NCBI GenBank assembly: GCA_002083365.1
Contig: LVWS01000033.1
Span: forward strand, 186,001 to 250,000
Length of the DNA: 64,000 nucleotides
Source: Nitrospira sp. SG-bin1
GTDB taxonomy: Bacteria; Nitrospirota; Nitrospiria; Nitrospirales; Nitrospiraceae
Direction of reading: 5' to 3'
In this document: piece by piece, positions 44,119 to 52,298 of the stretch
Layout: each line of letters begins with the position of its first letter
Position numbering within the stretch: the stretch's first letter is position 1
Program-made: the position numbers and the translations under genes
Notes under the pieces: model-generated
Seen by the model: the letters and a program-made list of their open reading frames with translations, nothing else
The model's database searches: none
Told to the model about the DNA's origin: nothing

Positions 44119-47100
44119 TCAGGCCTTCCGATTGTTCGGATGTTCAGAGCAGCTTTCTATAATGGTGGGGATAAGTTCTTCCGCGGCACATTCTTTGGAC
44201 AACAAGGTCTTCGCGCCGGCGGAAAGTAGGCTCTGTTTCAAATGATCTACCGTATGGGCGGACAGTCCGATCACCACCATGTGGGGATACAGGGTTTTGA
44301 CACGCTTGGTCGTTTCGATGCCGTCCACGGCCGGTAAATTGATGTCGGTAACCACCACGTCAGGCGCCACATTGGCCGCCAGCATGAGTGCTTCCTCGCA
44401 GGTGCCCGCTTCGCCGACCACGCGAATCCGATCGTCGACGGCCAAGATATCCCTCAGCGCCTGACGCATCAGCCGGTGATCATCCACCAGCAACACACGG
44501 AGGGGAGTGCGTTCGCGAATCCCGTTCCCCGCATCGGCCCGTGAGGTCACGGCACTGAGTCCCGGTTCCTCGCGGCGCGCCGTTTTCCCGCCGATCGGCA
44601 ATAGGAGCGCCACTGTCGTGCCCTGACCAGGGAGCGAGACCACATCCACTTGTCCCCCCATCGCCCGGAAACGTTCGCGCACGCTCACGAGCCCGAGATG
44701 GCCGGGTTGAGCGGAGCGTTGCAAGGCTTCGGGAGACGACCCTTTGCCTCGGTCGGCGACGGCCACCCGCAAGAGGTCGTCATCGTCCCGCGTCACCGTC
44801 ACCGTCGCGCGATCGACACCCGCATGTTTCATGACGTTGAACAAGAGCTCGCGCACCGCTTGAAACACCACGACCGCATTCTCTTCCTGCAACGGTATGG
44901 ATTCACAGTCGGACCGTACATCCACCTTCAGCCCGTCCTTTTCGAATCGTTCAGCCAACCACTTCAGCGCCGCCGGTAAACCGGAATCTTGCAGCGATGG
45001 CGGGCTCAACTCGGCAATCAACGTGCGCGTATATACTAAGGCCTCTTGGAACACTTTATCCAAATCGTGCAACAGCGGCGAGGCGTCTTGTCGGGATGAA
45101 ATCTTTTTCTTCAGCATACCGGTTTTCATCTGTCCGACGGCCAGCATCTGCGCCAGGTAATCATGCAGGTCCCGCGCCAGCTTGCGGCGTTCATGTTGTT
45201 CGGTCAAACTGAGTTGCGAGGTCAGGGTCATCAACCGACCTTGCGTCGCCAGCAATTCACTCGTCCGCTCTCGCACGCGCACTTCCAGCTCGTCTTTCCA
45301 GCGGCGCAATTCCTCTTCGTGCCGTTTCCGTTCGGTGATGTCGCGCCCCACCTTCGATGCTCCGATGATGCGACCCTGCTCGTCCCTGATGGGAGATACG
45401 GTCAACGAGATGTCCAGCAACGTGCCGTCCTTGCGCCGCCGGATGGTCTCATAATGTTCGACCGATTCTCCCATCTCGATGCGGGCGAGGATCGCGGGCA
45501 CTTCATCGATGCGTTCCGGCGGCATAAGGACGGTGATCGAGCGACCCACGGCTTCCTGCTCGGTGTAACCGTAGAGGCGTTCCGCCCCGCGGTTCCAGCT
45601 CGTAATGATCCCGTTCAAATCATTGCCGATGATGGCATCATCGGACGACGTCACGATGGCGGCCAAGCGCGCTTGCGCTTCCTCCGCTTCGCGTAATTCC
45701 GTGATATCGGTGTTCGTGCCGAACCAATGCACGATGTCTCCCTCGGCGTCTCTGATCGGCACCGCCCGAGAGAGGAACCAACGGTACTCTCCATTGCGGC
45801 CACGGAGCGGGAACGTGTCCTCCCATGCGTCGCCTGCCTCAATGGCTGTTTGCCATTTTTCGATCACACGATGGAGATGGTCCGGATGGTGCACTTTTTG
45901 CCAACCCCATCCTTGCATGTCTTCCAATGTGGTGCCCGTGTAATCGAACCAGCGCCGGTTGTACCAGAAGAGCCAACCCTTCGCGTCCGCCATCCAGGCG
46001 AATTGCGACATGTTGTCGGCCAAGGTGCGGAACCGCTCCTCGCTTTCTCGGACTGCGGATTCCGCTTCACGCAACGCCGTGAGATCCGTCACGGCCACCA
46101 ACACGCGGCGCCAATCATCGGCATGACGGGGCGCCTTGAGGGTGAACAACACCGGAAGAGGTTCGTCATTGATCGTGCGCAAGGAAGCAGGGCGTTCGTG
46201 CAAGTCCCGCCCTTCCCAAACCGCGATTAATTCTTCCCTGAATACGGCGATCGTTTCCGGAACAAAAATGCGATCCAAGGCGCCGAGCAACGCCGCTTTG
46301 GACGGCGCCTGAAAGAGTCTCATCGCATAGTCGTTCACGTCCGTGATGCGAACCAGCGGAATGGTCTTCACGACCTTCTCGGGATGTGCGTCCAGATACC
46401 CGCTCAGGTCCGTGACACCGTCCGCGCGCAGGCCGTCAAACCAACGGCGAACGCTCGACCAATCTTCTTCAAACAACGACACCCCGGTGCTTTCAAAGAT
46501 ATGCCGATATCTCTCTTCATTCGAGGCCAGCGCTTGCTCGGCGTGCTTGCGCTCGGTGATGTCGATGACCGACCCGATGTAGCCGAGGAAGTCTCCCCGG
46601 GAAGAAAACCGCGGCGTGGCCGCATCGATCGCCCATCGATATTCCCCGTCATGCCTTCGCAAGCGATATTCGAGTCTAAATGGGCGATGCGTGTGGTTGG
46701 CCTCGACGAATGTCCGCTCCGCCGACGCGCGGTCGTCGGGATGGACGGCATTGGTCCATCCAAATCCCAAACCGGTCTCCGGCGTCTGGCCTGTGAAGTC
46801 GTACCACGACCGGCTCAAGAACGAGCATGTTCCATCCGGTTCCGTGACCCACACCATGACGGGCGCGTTGTCCGCCATATGGTGGAAACGCGCTTCACTC
46901 TCACGCAGCGCCGCCTCGTATCGCTGGCGTTCCGAGAGATCATAGAAGTGACAGACGACACCGAAGCGACCATCCGGCAACGTTAACCGTTCGATTTTCC
47001 AGTCATACGCTTCCACTACGCCGGTGTCGTTTCGCTGCTCAACGGTACTGGGCGCATGGTACGGCTCACCGGTCTCCAAGGTATGTCGGAACCGGGCGAC

Positions 47101-47712
47101 CGCCTCGCCGGCGAACGGTTCCGGCCAAATCTGACGCAGCACGTCGGAAAAATCACGCCCCAGGAGCGGTCGGACATTCTTAAACACTTTCTGAGCACCG
47201 ACGCTGACCTGTACCAACCGGAAATCGGCGTCCACCGCGTAGACTCCGAAGGGAGATTGTTCGACGAGACGGCGAAACGAATCGTGTGCCGCACGCAGTG
47301 CGTCTTCCGTCTCTCGTGCGGCTTCTTCGGCTTTCTTTCGCTCCGTGATGTCGCGTTTCATGCCGACATAGCAGAGCACGTCGCCATGATCGTCGTAGAT
47401 GCCGAAAGCCGACAGAGCGATATCGATCCATCGCCCATCTTTACGGCGTGATCGCAGCTCCCCGCGGAAACGTCCGGTATCGATCAGTTCTTTTGCAATT
47501 CGCTGGAAGACCTCTTCCCCGGCATGAAGAGCCGGAGTGTGACCGATCAAATCATCGTCCGAGTACCCGAGCATCACCCGATGGGCCAGGTTCTGCTCGA
47601 TATAGCGTCCGTGGGGATCGATGACGGCGATGCCGTCGGTCGCATTGGCGAAGATGGCGCGGTAGGGGGCAAGGGCGGCATCCGGACGATTTGGATTGAA
47701 TGAAGATGACAT
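44119..47712 (-). CDS. six-PAS hybrid sensor kinase with receiver domain
   Basis: 1197 residues, no membrane helix. Six PAS/PAC units in order: about 16-130 (IFANATDGIAVIDPHGRYIE), 145-270, 275-395 (WYDFTGQTPETGLGFGW), 400-545, 565-690 (WFDYTGTTLEDMQGWGWQKV) and 700-810 (IVTSSDDAIIGNDLNGIITS). HisKA_3 about 850-915 has EQHERRKLARDLHDYLAQML with the acceptor His; HATPase about 955-1045 has SVRERFRAMGGQVDVVSLPG. A C-terminal receiver about 1075-1190 has RVLLVDDHRLMRQAL and the phospho-Asp in VVVTDINLPAVDG. The receiver is of the NarL kind but lacks the DNA-binding domain, so output must pass to another protein. Confidence 0.9.
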   Translation of the reverse strand: MSSSFNPNRPDAALAPYRAIFANATDGIAVIDPHGRYIEQNLAHRVMLGYSDDDLIGHTPALHAGEEVFQRIAKELIDTGRFRGELRSRRKDGRWIDIALSAFGIYDDHGDVLCYVGMKRDITERKKAEEAARETEDALRAAHDSFRRLVEQSPFGVYAVDADFRLVQVSVGAQKVFKNVRPLLGRDFSDVLRQIWPEPFAGEAVARFRHTLETGEPYHAPSTVEQRNDTGVVEAYDWKIERLTLPDGRFGVVCHFYDLSERQRYEAALRESEARFHHMADNAPVMVWVTEPDGTCSFLSRSWYDFTGQTPETGLGFGWTNAVHPDDRASAERTFVEANHTHRPFRLEYRLRRHDGEYRWAIDAATPRFSSRGDFLGYIGSVIDITERKHAEQALASNEERYRHIFESTGVSLFEEDWSSVRRWFDGLRADGVTDLSGYLDAHPEKVVKTIPLVRITDVNDYAMRLFQAPSKAALLGALDRIFVPETIAVFREELIAVWEGRDLHERPASLRTINDEPLPVLFTLKAPRHADDWRRVLVAVTDLTALREAESAVRESEERFRTLADNMSQFAWMADAKGWLFWYNRRWFDYTGTTLEDMQGWGWQKVHHPDHLHRVIEKWQTAIEAGDAWEDTFPLRGRNGEYRWFLSRAVPIRDAEGDIVHWFGTNTDITELREAEEAQARLAAIVTSSDDAIIGNDLNGIITSWNRGAERLYGYTEQEAVGRSITVLMPPERIDEVPAILARIEMGESVEHYETIRRRKDGTLLDISLTVSPIRDEQGRIIGASKVGRDITERKRHEEELRRWKDELEVRVRERTSELLATQGRLMTLTSQLSLTEQHERRKLARDLHDYLAQMLAVGQMKTGMLKKKISSRQDASPLLHDLDKVFQEALVYTRTLIAELSPPSLQDSGLPAALKWLAERFEKDGLKVDVRSDCESIPLQEENAVVVFQAVRELLFNVMKHAGVDRATVTVTRDDDDLLRVAVADRGKGSSPEALQRSAQPGHLGLVSVRERFRAMGGQVDVVSLPGQGTTVALLLPIGGKTARREEPGLSAVTSRADAGNGIRERTPLRVLLVDDHRLMRQALRDILAVDDRIRVVGEAGTCEEALMLAANVAPDVVVTDINLPAVDGIETTKRVKTLYPHMVVIGLSAHTVDHLKQSLLSAGAKTLLSKECAAEELIPTIIESCSEHPNNRKA

Positions 47713-47842
47713 GGCTTCCCGAAGAGCTTGGCAGTATTCAGAAGTCTTACTGCACGCTTAGGTGAGATATCAATGGCGGCATCGCGGCGATGACCGTGGC
47801 CTCCTCGCCTTAACGGCCGCGTAACTATCGAGACCGATCCCC

Positions 47843-48019
47843 TTACGAACGTGGAGTGGTGTCGATCGGCATGGCCAGCCGTTTGAGCTCATACAAATAA
47901 TAGCCGAGCAGTTCCCTCTCCTCCTCGCTTAGCGGCTTCTCGCCGGGCGCCAAGCAGTGGGAGAGAAGTTTCTCGCACGTTTTCGAGAAGTCCTGAATCT
48001 CTTTTCGCCAAAGGTTCAT
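47843..48019 (-). CDS. small helical hypothetical protein
   Basis: Fifty-eight residues from the ATG at 48019, which follows GGAGG by five bases on the minus strand; a longer version from 48118 lacks a start signal. Sequence is helical and charged (MNLWRKEIQDFSKTCEKLLS, then SEEERELLGYYLYELKRL). No domain recognised. It is divergent from the Crp/Fnr gene at 48420, and the 16-bp palindrome at 48160 lies in their shared upstream region, so both may answer to that regulator. Confidence 0.55.
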   Translation of the reverse strand: MNLWRKEIQDFSKTCEKLLSHCLAPGEKPLSEEERELLGYYLYELKRLAMPIDTTPRS

Positions 48020-48159
48020 TATCGCCTCCAGATCGAGTGCACGTGCGCCTGGCCTTGCTGCGCCGACCGACCGTGGTCTTAGGGATGTCGCCGCGGTACA
48101 CTTTAGGTTCTTGTCCATCGGAAAAGTTCGCCATGCTACTCATGTTCGTATGCGAGGTC

Positions 48160-48175
48160 TGTCGTTTAGACGACA
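48160..48175. promoter_or_regulatory. TGTCGT-N4-ACGACA operator, copy 1
   Basis: TGTCGTTTAGACGACA: six-base perfect arms, four-base spacer, typical size for a Crp/Fnr-type dimer site. It lies 141 bases upstream of the small minus-strand gene's ATG and 245 bases upstream of the Crp/Fnr gene. An almost identical site is at 48352. Confidence 0.65.
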
Positions 48176-48302
48176 ATATGCTGTTTGCATGTTTCGTTGT
48201 CCCGGTCGGCGCCCTCAAGGAGCCGACGCCATGACTTCTCTCTTTACCAATTCCCTTCCCCAATGAGTGAAACATTCTACCGATAGGCAAGGTAGTACCG
48301 TC

Positions 48303-48318
48303 TGTCACGTAGCCGACA
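48303..48318. promoter_or_regulatory. degenerate TGTC-N8-GACA operator, copy 3
   Basis: TGTCACGTAGCCGACA keeps the outer TGTC/GACA and the same 16-base length and central TAG as the two better copies. It may be a weak secondary site. Confidence 0.4.
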
Positions 48319-48320
48319 AA

Positions 48321-48336
48321 CTAGTAAATTTACTAG
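48321..48336. promoter_or_regulatory. CTAGTAAATTTACTAG perfect palindrome
   Basis: A 16-bp perfect palindrome, 84 bases before the Crp/Fnr start. It shares the outer CTAG...CTAG and total length with the CTAGGG sites elsewhere but has an AT-rich centre, so it may be a different regulator's site. Confidence 0.45.
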
Positions 48337-48351
48337 AGCAAGATAGGTGAA

Positions 48352-48367
48352 TGTCGTCCAGACGACA
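48352..48367. promoter_or_regulatory. TGTCGT-N4-ACGACA operator, copy 2
   Basis: TGTCGTCCAGACGACA; only two spacer bases differ from copy 1 at 48160. It is 53 bases before the Crp/Fnr start codon, where autoregulation by a dimeric regulator would be expected. Confidence 0.65.
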
Positions 48368-48419
48368 GAATTCCCATCGGATCCTCAGGCATACTGCCTG
48401 CGGCACTTAGAAAGGGAAG

Positions 48420-49136
48420 TTGTTGGATTCTTTGGAAGAACAGGCCAGGAGCAATTTGATTTTGCATGATGTTCCCTTTGTGGATCTCTCCAGACTCCTT
48501 CCCCATATGCACATGCTTGAAGTTGAGGCCAAGGAAGTCTTGCACCAGGCGGGAGAGCCCGTCGGGCATATCTTCTTTCCCCTCACGGCGCTCATGTCCA
48601 TGCTGATGCCGACCTCGGACGGAGCGACCGTGGAACTGGCTACGGTCGGGCGCGAAGGGCTGACCGATACGAGCGTCCTGCTGGACGGCTCCACGGCCCG
48701 AGATCACGGCGCGTTGGCGAAAGTGATCACGGTGATTCCCGGCACGGTCATTCGAATGAAATCGGATGTTCTCAAGGCCGCGGCGGAATCGAGCCTGTCG
48801 GTATCGCGCTGCCTATGTCAGTATGTGAGTCGTTTGTTTACCGAGCTGGCTCTGTCTGTGACGTGCAACCGGCTTCATTCACTGGCGCAACGATGCGCGC
48901 GCTGGCTATTGACGGCCATGGACAAAAGCGACCGGCAGGCAATCCCCGTGACGCAGGAAATATTGGCCGGTATTTTAGGAGTGTCTCGTCAGAGCGTCGT
49001 CCATACTCTCCGCGGCTTCGAAACGGAAGGATGGATTCAATGTGGACGAGGTTCGATTAGGGTGGCCATGCGAAGTTCTCTCACGAAAATCTCCTGTGAA
49101 TGCTACAGCATCGGTAAAAAGCGTGCGGCGAGCTGA
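48420..49136 (+). CDS. Crp/Fnr-family transcription regulator, copy 1
   Basis: 238 residues from a TTG behind GAAAGGGA (no nearby ATG fits). Cyclic-nucleotide-binding-like beta-roll about 20-130 (AGEPVGHIFFPLTALMSMLM; ATVGREGLTDTSVLLDG) and a C-terminal winged HTH with TQEILAGILGVSRQSVVHTL. The roll lacks the R-x-x cAMP phosphate-binding signature of true Crp, and there is no N-terminal Cys set for an Fe-S cluster, so the ligand is open. Palindromes upstream suggest it controls itself. A paralogue follows 62 bases later. Confidence 0.85.
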   Translation: MLDSLEEQARSNLILHDVPFVDLSRLLPHMHMLEVEAKEVLHQAGEPVGHIFFPLTALMSMLMPTSDGATVELATVGREGLTDTSVLLDGSTARDHGALAKVITVIPGTVIRMKSDVLKAAAESSLSVSRCLCQYVSRLFTELALSVTCNRLHSLAQRCARWLLTAMDKSDRQAIPVTQEILAGILGVSRQSVVHTLRGFETEGWIQCGRGSIRVAMRSSLTKISCECYSIGKKRAAS

Positions 49137-49198
49137 TCGTTACATGCAAGGAGACATTCCTAGTTCCAGGCTGCTGCTCTGAGTTGTATCCTCATCCC

Positions 49199-49903
49199 AT
49201 GACAGTGAAGCTCGAATTGAATCAACTGCTGGCTAGCCTGCCGATCGCCGAGAAGCAAGAGCTGGAACAGCATATGGAGCTCGTGAAGTTGCGTACGAGA
49301 CAGGTGCTCAACTATATCGGGACTCCTCTCCGCTATCTCTACTTTCCCCTCCAGTCCGCCATCAGTGTCATGGACATGCAGCCAAGTGGTCGGGTCATCG
49401 AAGTGGCGGTCGTGGGAAGAGAAGGCTGTTATTGTCCCAGTGGGCTGGTCGGACCCGCAACTTCGCCCACTCACACGATCGTGCAGATCGGCGGAGCGGC
49501 CTGGCGTGTGAGTATGACCACCGTCGTAGCCGCATTGTCCCGTCTGCCGGTCTTTACGCAGGCGGTTCACCGGTTCAACGCCGTGCTGTTTCGCCATGCG
49601 GTGATTTCCGTCGGTTGCAGCCAGTGGCATTCCGTGGAACAACGGCTGACTCGATGGCTGTTGGCGCACCATCAGCGGACCGGAGACACCATCTTTCCGT
49701 TCACCCACGATTTTTTGGCCGACCAACTGGGCTCTCAACGCACGACCGTGACCGAGGTCTTATCCGCGTTTCAACGTCGGAGCTTAGTCAGCTATAGCTA
49801 TGGAAAAGTGGAATTGATCGACATTAAAAAGTTACAGGCATTGAGTTGCGAATGTTTCGGCCTTGCCACACAAGCCATCGAAGACTATCTTCGCAACCTA
49901 TAA
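49199..49903 (+). CDS. Crp/Fnr-family transcription regulator, copy 2
   Basis: 234 residues from ATG 49199 (TTG 49184 is an alternative; neither has a clear ribosome-binding site). Same plan as the preceding protein: beta-roll with YLYFPLQSAISVMDMQPSGR and VAVVGREGCYCPSG, HTH with FTHDFLADQLGSQRTTVTEV, and a shared C-terminal LSCECF. The extra Cys pair in EGCYCPSG is not in copy 1 and may allow redox or metal sensing. Tandem placement suggests gene duplication with divided roles. Confidence 0.85.
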   Translation: MTVKLELNQLLASLPIAEKQELEQHMELVKLRTRQVLNYIGTPLRYLYFPLQSAISVMDMQPSGRVIEVAVVGREGCYCPSGLVGPATSPTHTIVQIGGAAWRVSMTTVVAALSRLPVFTQAVHRFNAVLFRHAVISVGCSQWHSVEQRLTRWLLAHHQRTGDTIFPFTHDFLADQLGSQRTTVTEVLSAFQRRSLVSYSYGKVELIDIKKLQALSCECFGLATQAIEDYLRNL

Positions 49904-49916
49904 TGTGCGATCGTTC

Positions 49917-50081
49917 TCAAGCCGCCGGCTTACGACCGGTGAAGAAACCGATCAGCGCCAGGATGATAAAAATCACGAACAGCGCGTAAGCGATGCTGGT
50001 GGCTGTGCCGGCGACTCCCGACAGTCCGAGCACTCCGGCGATAATCGCGATGACCAAGAATGTAACGGCCCAGCTCAACAT
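49917..50081 (-). CDS. DUF1328-family small membrane protein
   Basis: Fifty-four residues from the ATG at 50081, preceded by AGGAGG... on the minus strand (an upstream frame to 50165 is not needed). Two hydrophobic helices with the typical DUF1328/YtjA content: MLSWAVTFLVIAIIAGVLGL, SGVAGTATSIAYALFVIFII, then IGFFTGRKP. Function unknown; expressed under stress in several bacteria. It heads a row of minus-strand stress-type small genes with PepSY and CsbD. Confidence 0.85.
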   Translation of the reverse strand: MLSWAVTFLVIAIIAGVLGLSGVAGTATSIAYALFVIFIILALIGFFTGRKPAA

Positions 50082-50183
50082 AAAGGCCTCCTGGTTCAAT
50101 CCCCCATCTGCACACCACAGGGATGAGATGCGTGCATCGACGTAGGAGGAGGATGTCACTCCCACGCCGATGCCTTGCTACGG

Positions 50184-50462
50184 TTACTTATCCGTCCTGG
50201 CTTGCCCGGTTTGCGCGTCGACCAAGACATTTTGACTCTTGCGATTCTGATCGATGATTTCCACTTCATAGACCGTCCGGCCGCCCTCGGTTCCGATCTC
50301 GGCTTCCACGGCCTTGCCCGGCACGAGTTTGAGCGCATTCTTCACCGCTTCTTCTAGGGTGATCTTGGCGGTGGAAACTAACTCTTTATTCGTTTCGAAG
50401 ATCGCCCACGCCGGCGAGCTCGCCAATGTCACGATGATCGCTGCAAGCATGATGTTTTTCAT
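50184..50462 (-). CDS. exported PepSY-domain protein
   Basis: Ninety-two residues: signal peptide (MKNIMLAAIIVTLASSPAWA) and one PepSY domain (ITLEEAVKNALKLVPGKAVE; VYEVEIIDQNRKSQNVLVDA; QTGQ). PepSY domains occur in peptidase propeptides and in envelope proteins and are thought to inhibit or bind partners; no target is known here. CAGGAG precedes the ATG. Periplasmic. Confidence 0.85.
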   Translation of the reverse strand: MKNIMLAAIIVTLASSPAWAIFETNKELVSTAKITLEEAVKNALKLVPGKAVEAEIGTEGGRTVYEVEIIDQNRKSQNVLVDAQTGQARTDK

Positions 50463-50529
50463 CGATAATCTCCTGTATGTGTAAAGAACCTATTACATTC
50501 ATATCAGCAAGTTCTCAACGGGAGCTGTT

Positions 50530-50754
50530 TCATCTCGGGGAACCGGCCTCTTTTGTCGTCTGTTTCTCAAACCAGTCGTTCGTCCACTTCATGACCTCGT
50601 CCTTCTTATCGCCATATCGCTCTTGGACTCGGCCGATGAACTTGTCATAGTTTCCTTCGGCTTGCGTCATATCGTCATCGGTCAGTTTTCCCCACTGACG
50701 CTTGACCTCTCCCTTGAACTGACTCCATTTGCCCTTGAACTGCTCCGCGTTCAT
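50530..50754 (-). CDS. CsbD-family stress protein
   Basis: Seventy-four residues opening MNAEQFKGKWSQFKGEVKRQ then WGKLTDDDM, exactly the CsbD pattern (K-G-x-W-x-Q-x-K-G-x-x-x-x-x-W-G-x-L-T-D-D-D), ending in a GDKKDEVMKWTNDWFE helix. Cytosolic, general-stress associated; biochemical function unknown. Strong AGGAGGGAG before the ATG. A CTAG-type inverted repeat lies 118-133 bases upstream, which is a candidate control site. Confidence 0.9.
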   Translation of the reverse strand: MNAEQFKGKWSQFKGEVKRQWGKLTDDDMTQAEGNYDKFIGRVQERYGDKKDEVMKWTNDWFEKQTTKEAGSPR

Positions 50755-50871
50755 GTCTCCCTCCTTCAGTGAATTGATTGATCAACGCGTCTGCCCGACG
50801 ATCTCGACACCCTTCAATTCAGCGGGCAACTTCTTGCTTCTCTATCTAACTGTTAGGCCGTCTCCAGTCAC

Positions 50872-50887
50872 CTAGACAGCCCCCTAG
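50872..50887. promoter_or_regulatory. CTAG-N8-CTAG inverted repeat, putative operator of csbD
   Basis: CTAGACAGCCCCCTAG: right half CCCTAG is exact, left half is degenerate (CTAGAC for CTAGGG), total length and spacing equal to the other four copies. It lies in the 187-base gap between the permease stop and the csbD start, on the csbD promoter side. Confidence 0.5.
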
Positions 50888-50941
50888 GCGGAGTAGTCGA
50901 GACACAACGCATGACTCGCGTTTCCTGTGGCTTCGTCCGGA

Positions 50942-52174
50942 TTATTCGTAATGCAACGCGTCGATGGGGTTCAGCTTCGAGGCCTTGTTGGCCGGATAGA
51001 GACCGAAAAAGACGCCCACGACCAATGAAAAGAGGAAGGCCGCTGTAACGGCGGGCACGTTGATGATCGTCGGCCAGCCGATGAGTCGCGTCAGTAACTG
51101 GGCGCTACCCACCCCGAACCCGACTCCCAACGCCCCGCCGATGGCCGTCATGATGATCGCTTCGATGAGGAACTGCAGCAGAATATGCATCCGTTTCGCG
51201 CCGACCGCCATGCGCAGACCGATTTCTTTGGTCCGTTCCGTCACCGAGACCAAGAGGATGTTCATGATGCCGATGCCGCCGACCACCAAGGAAATCGATG
51301 CGATGCCCATCAACATGAACATCATCGTGCGGCTGGTGCCGGCCATGGTCTTGGCGATGTCTTCCATCGTGCGAACGGTAAAATCGTCTTCCTCGGACGA
51401 ATGCAGCCGATGGCGGGCGCGCAACAAGTTCTTGATGTCATCCACCACGGCCGGAATCTCATGCCGTGTTTCGGCGGCCACCAGCATGATCCCGACGGTG
51501 CCCAAGAATTTCGTGCCCGTCACTTTGCGCTCGGCGGTCGAAAAAGGGAGCACGACGAAGTCATCCTGATCCTGCCCCGTGATCGATTGCCCCTTCGAGG
51601 CCAGGACACCGATGACCCGCAGCGGGACGTTTCTGATGCGGACCTCGCTTCCGACGACTTCCTCCCCCGGCTCGAACAAATTCTGGACGACGGTTTTTCC
51701 CAAGACCACGACTTTGGCCGATGAATCGAGGTCCGACTGGGTGAAGAAATTTCCTTGGGCGATGGGCCAGTTCCGAATATCGGGAAAGACGGGAGTCGTA
51801 CCGAAGACGATCGTGCTCCAATTCTTGTTTTCCCGGATGACTTGGAGGACCGACCGGGTGCCGTACATCACGGTCGTGACACCGGGGATTTTCTTCTCGA
51901 TGTCCTCGGCATCGTCGACGGTCAATGTCGAAACGGACCCGAGTCCGCCGCGTACACCTCCGACCGTGGTGGCCCCCGGGATGATGATCAAGACATTCGT
52001 TCCGAGGCTGGAGATTTCCGCCTGCACGGATGCCGTGGCGCCTTGGCCGAGGCTCACCATGGCGACGACCGCACCGATCCCGATGACGATCCCCAACATC
52101 GTCAAGCCGGCCCGAAGCGGATTGCGCCGGAGAATACGAAAGGCGGACAGGAGGGTGAGCCAGAAAAAAGACAT
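50942..52174 (-). CDS. MacB/FtsX-type ABC transporter permease
   Basis: 410 residues: first helix near 20-42 (NPLRAGLTMLGIVIGIGAVV), a periplasmic MacB_PCD domain about 45-245 (SLGTNVLIIIPGATTVGG), and the FtsX three-helix end (MLMGIASISLVVGGIGIMNI; TERTKEIGLRMAVGAKRMHI; FLFSLVVGVFFGLYPANKAS). It is the permease half of a MacAB-type exporter, in which MacA is the adaptor encoded upstream. No nucleotide-binding domain is fused, and the 125 bases to the adaptor gene are too short for one, so the ATPase must come from elsewhere. Confidence 0.9.
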   Translation of the reverse strand: MSFFWLTLLSAFRILRRNPLRAGLTMLGIVIGIGAVVAMVSLGQGATASVQAEISSLGTNVLIIIPGATTVGGVRGGLGSVSTLTVDDAEDIEKKIPGVTTVMYGTRSVLQVIRENKNWSTIVFGTTPVFPDIRNWPIAQGNFFTQSDLDSSAKVVVLGKTVVQNLFEPGEEVVGSEVRIRNVPLRVIGVLASKGQSITGQDQDDFVVLPFSTAERKVTGTKFLGTVGIMLVAAETRHEIPAVVDDIKNLLRARHRLHSSEEDDFTVRTMEDIAKTMAGTSRTMMFMLMGIASISLVVGGIGIMNILLVSVTERTKEIGLRMAVGAKRMHILLQFLIEAIIMTAIGGALGVGFGVGSAQLLTRLIGWPTIINVPAVTAAFLFSLVVGVFFGLYPANKASKLNPIDALHYE

Positions 52175-52298
52175 AGTTGTCTGTCCGGTCGTCTGGTCTA
52201 TCTTGTATACCCGATCTGCCTTGGCCTTCCCGTTCTTCTGGATGCCGCACCAGAAAGACCCGACATACGGAATAGACGAGAAAGACGGTTTTGGCCCA

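Noticed and set aside
43959..44162. 67-codon plus-strand frame
   Set aside because: It is antisense to a more protein-like minus-strand frame and to the end of the hybrid kinase.
49148..49163. AAGGAGACATTCCTAG as a sixth CTAG-type site
   Set aside because: Left half does not match and the right half is only TTCCTAG; close to chance.
52175..52298. Possible N-terminal extension of the permease or leftover of an ATPase in the gap after the adaptor gene
   Set aside because: The frame is open back to the adaptor end but has no P-loop, signature or Walker B residues; the ATG at 52174 starts directly with a normal permease N-terminus.
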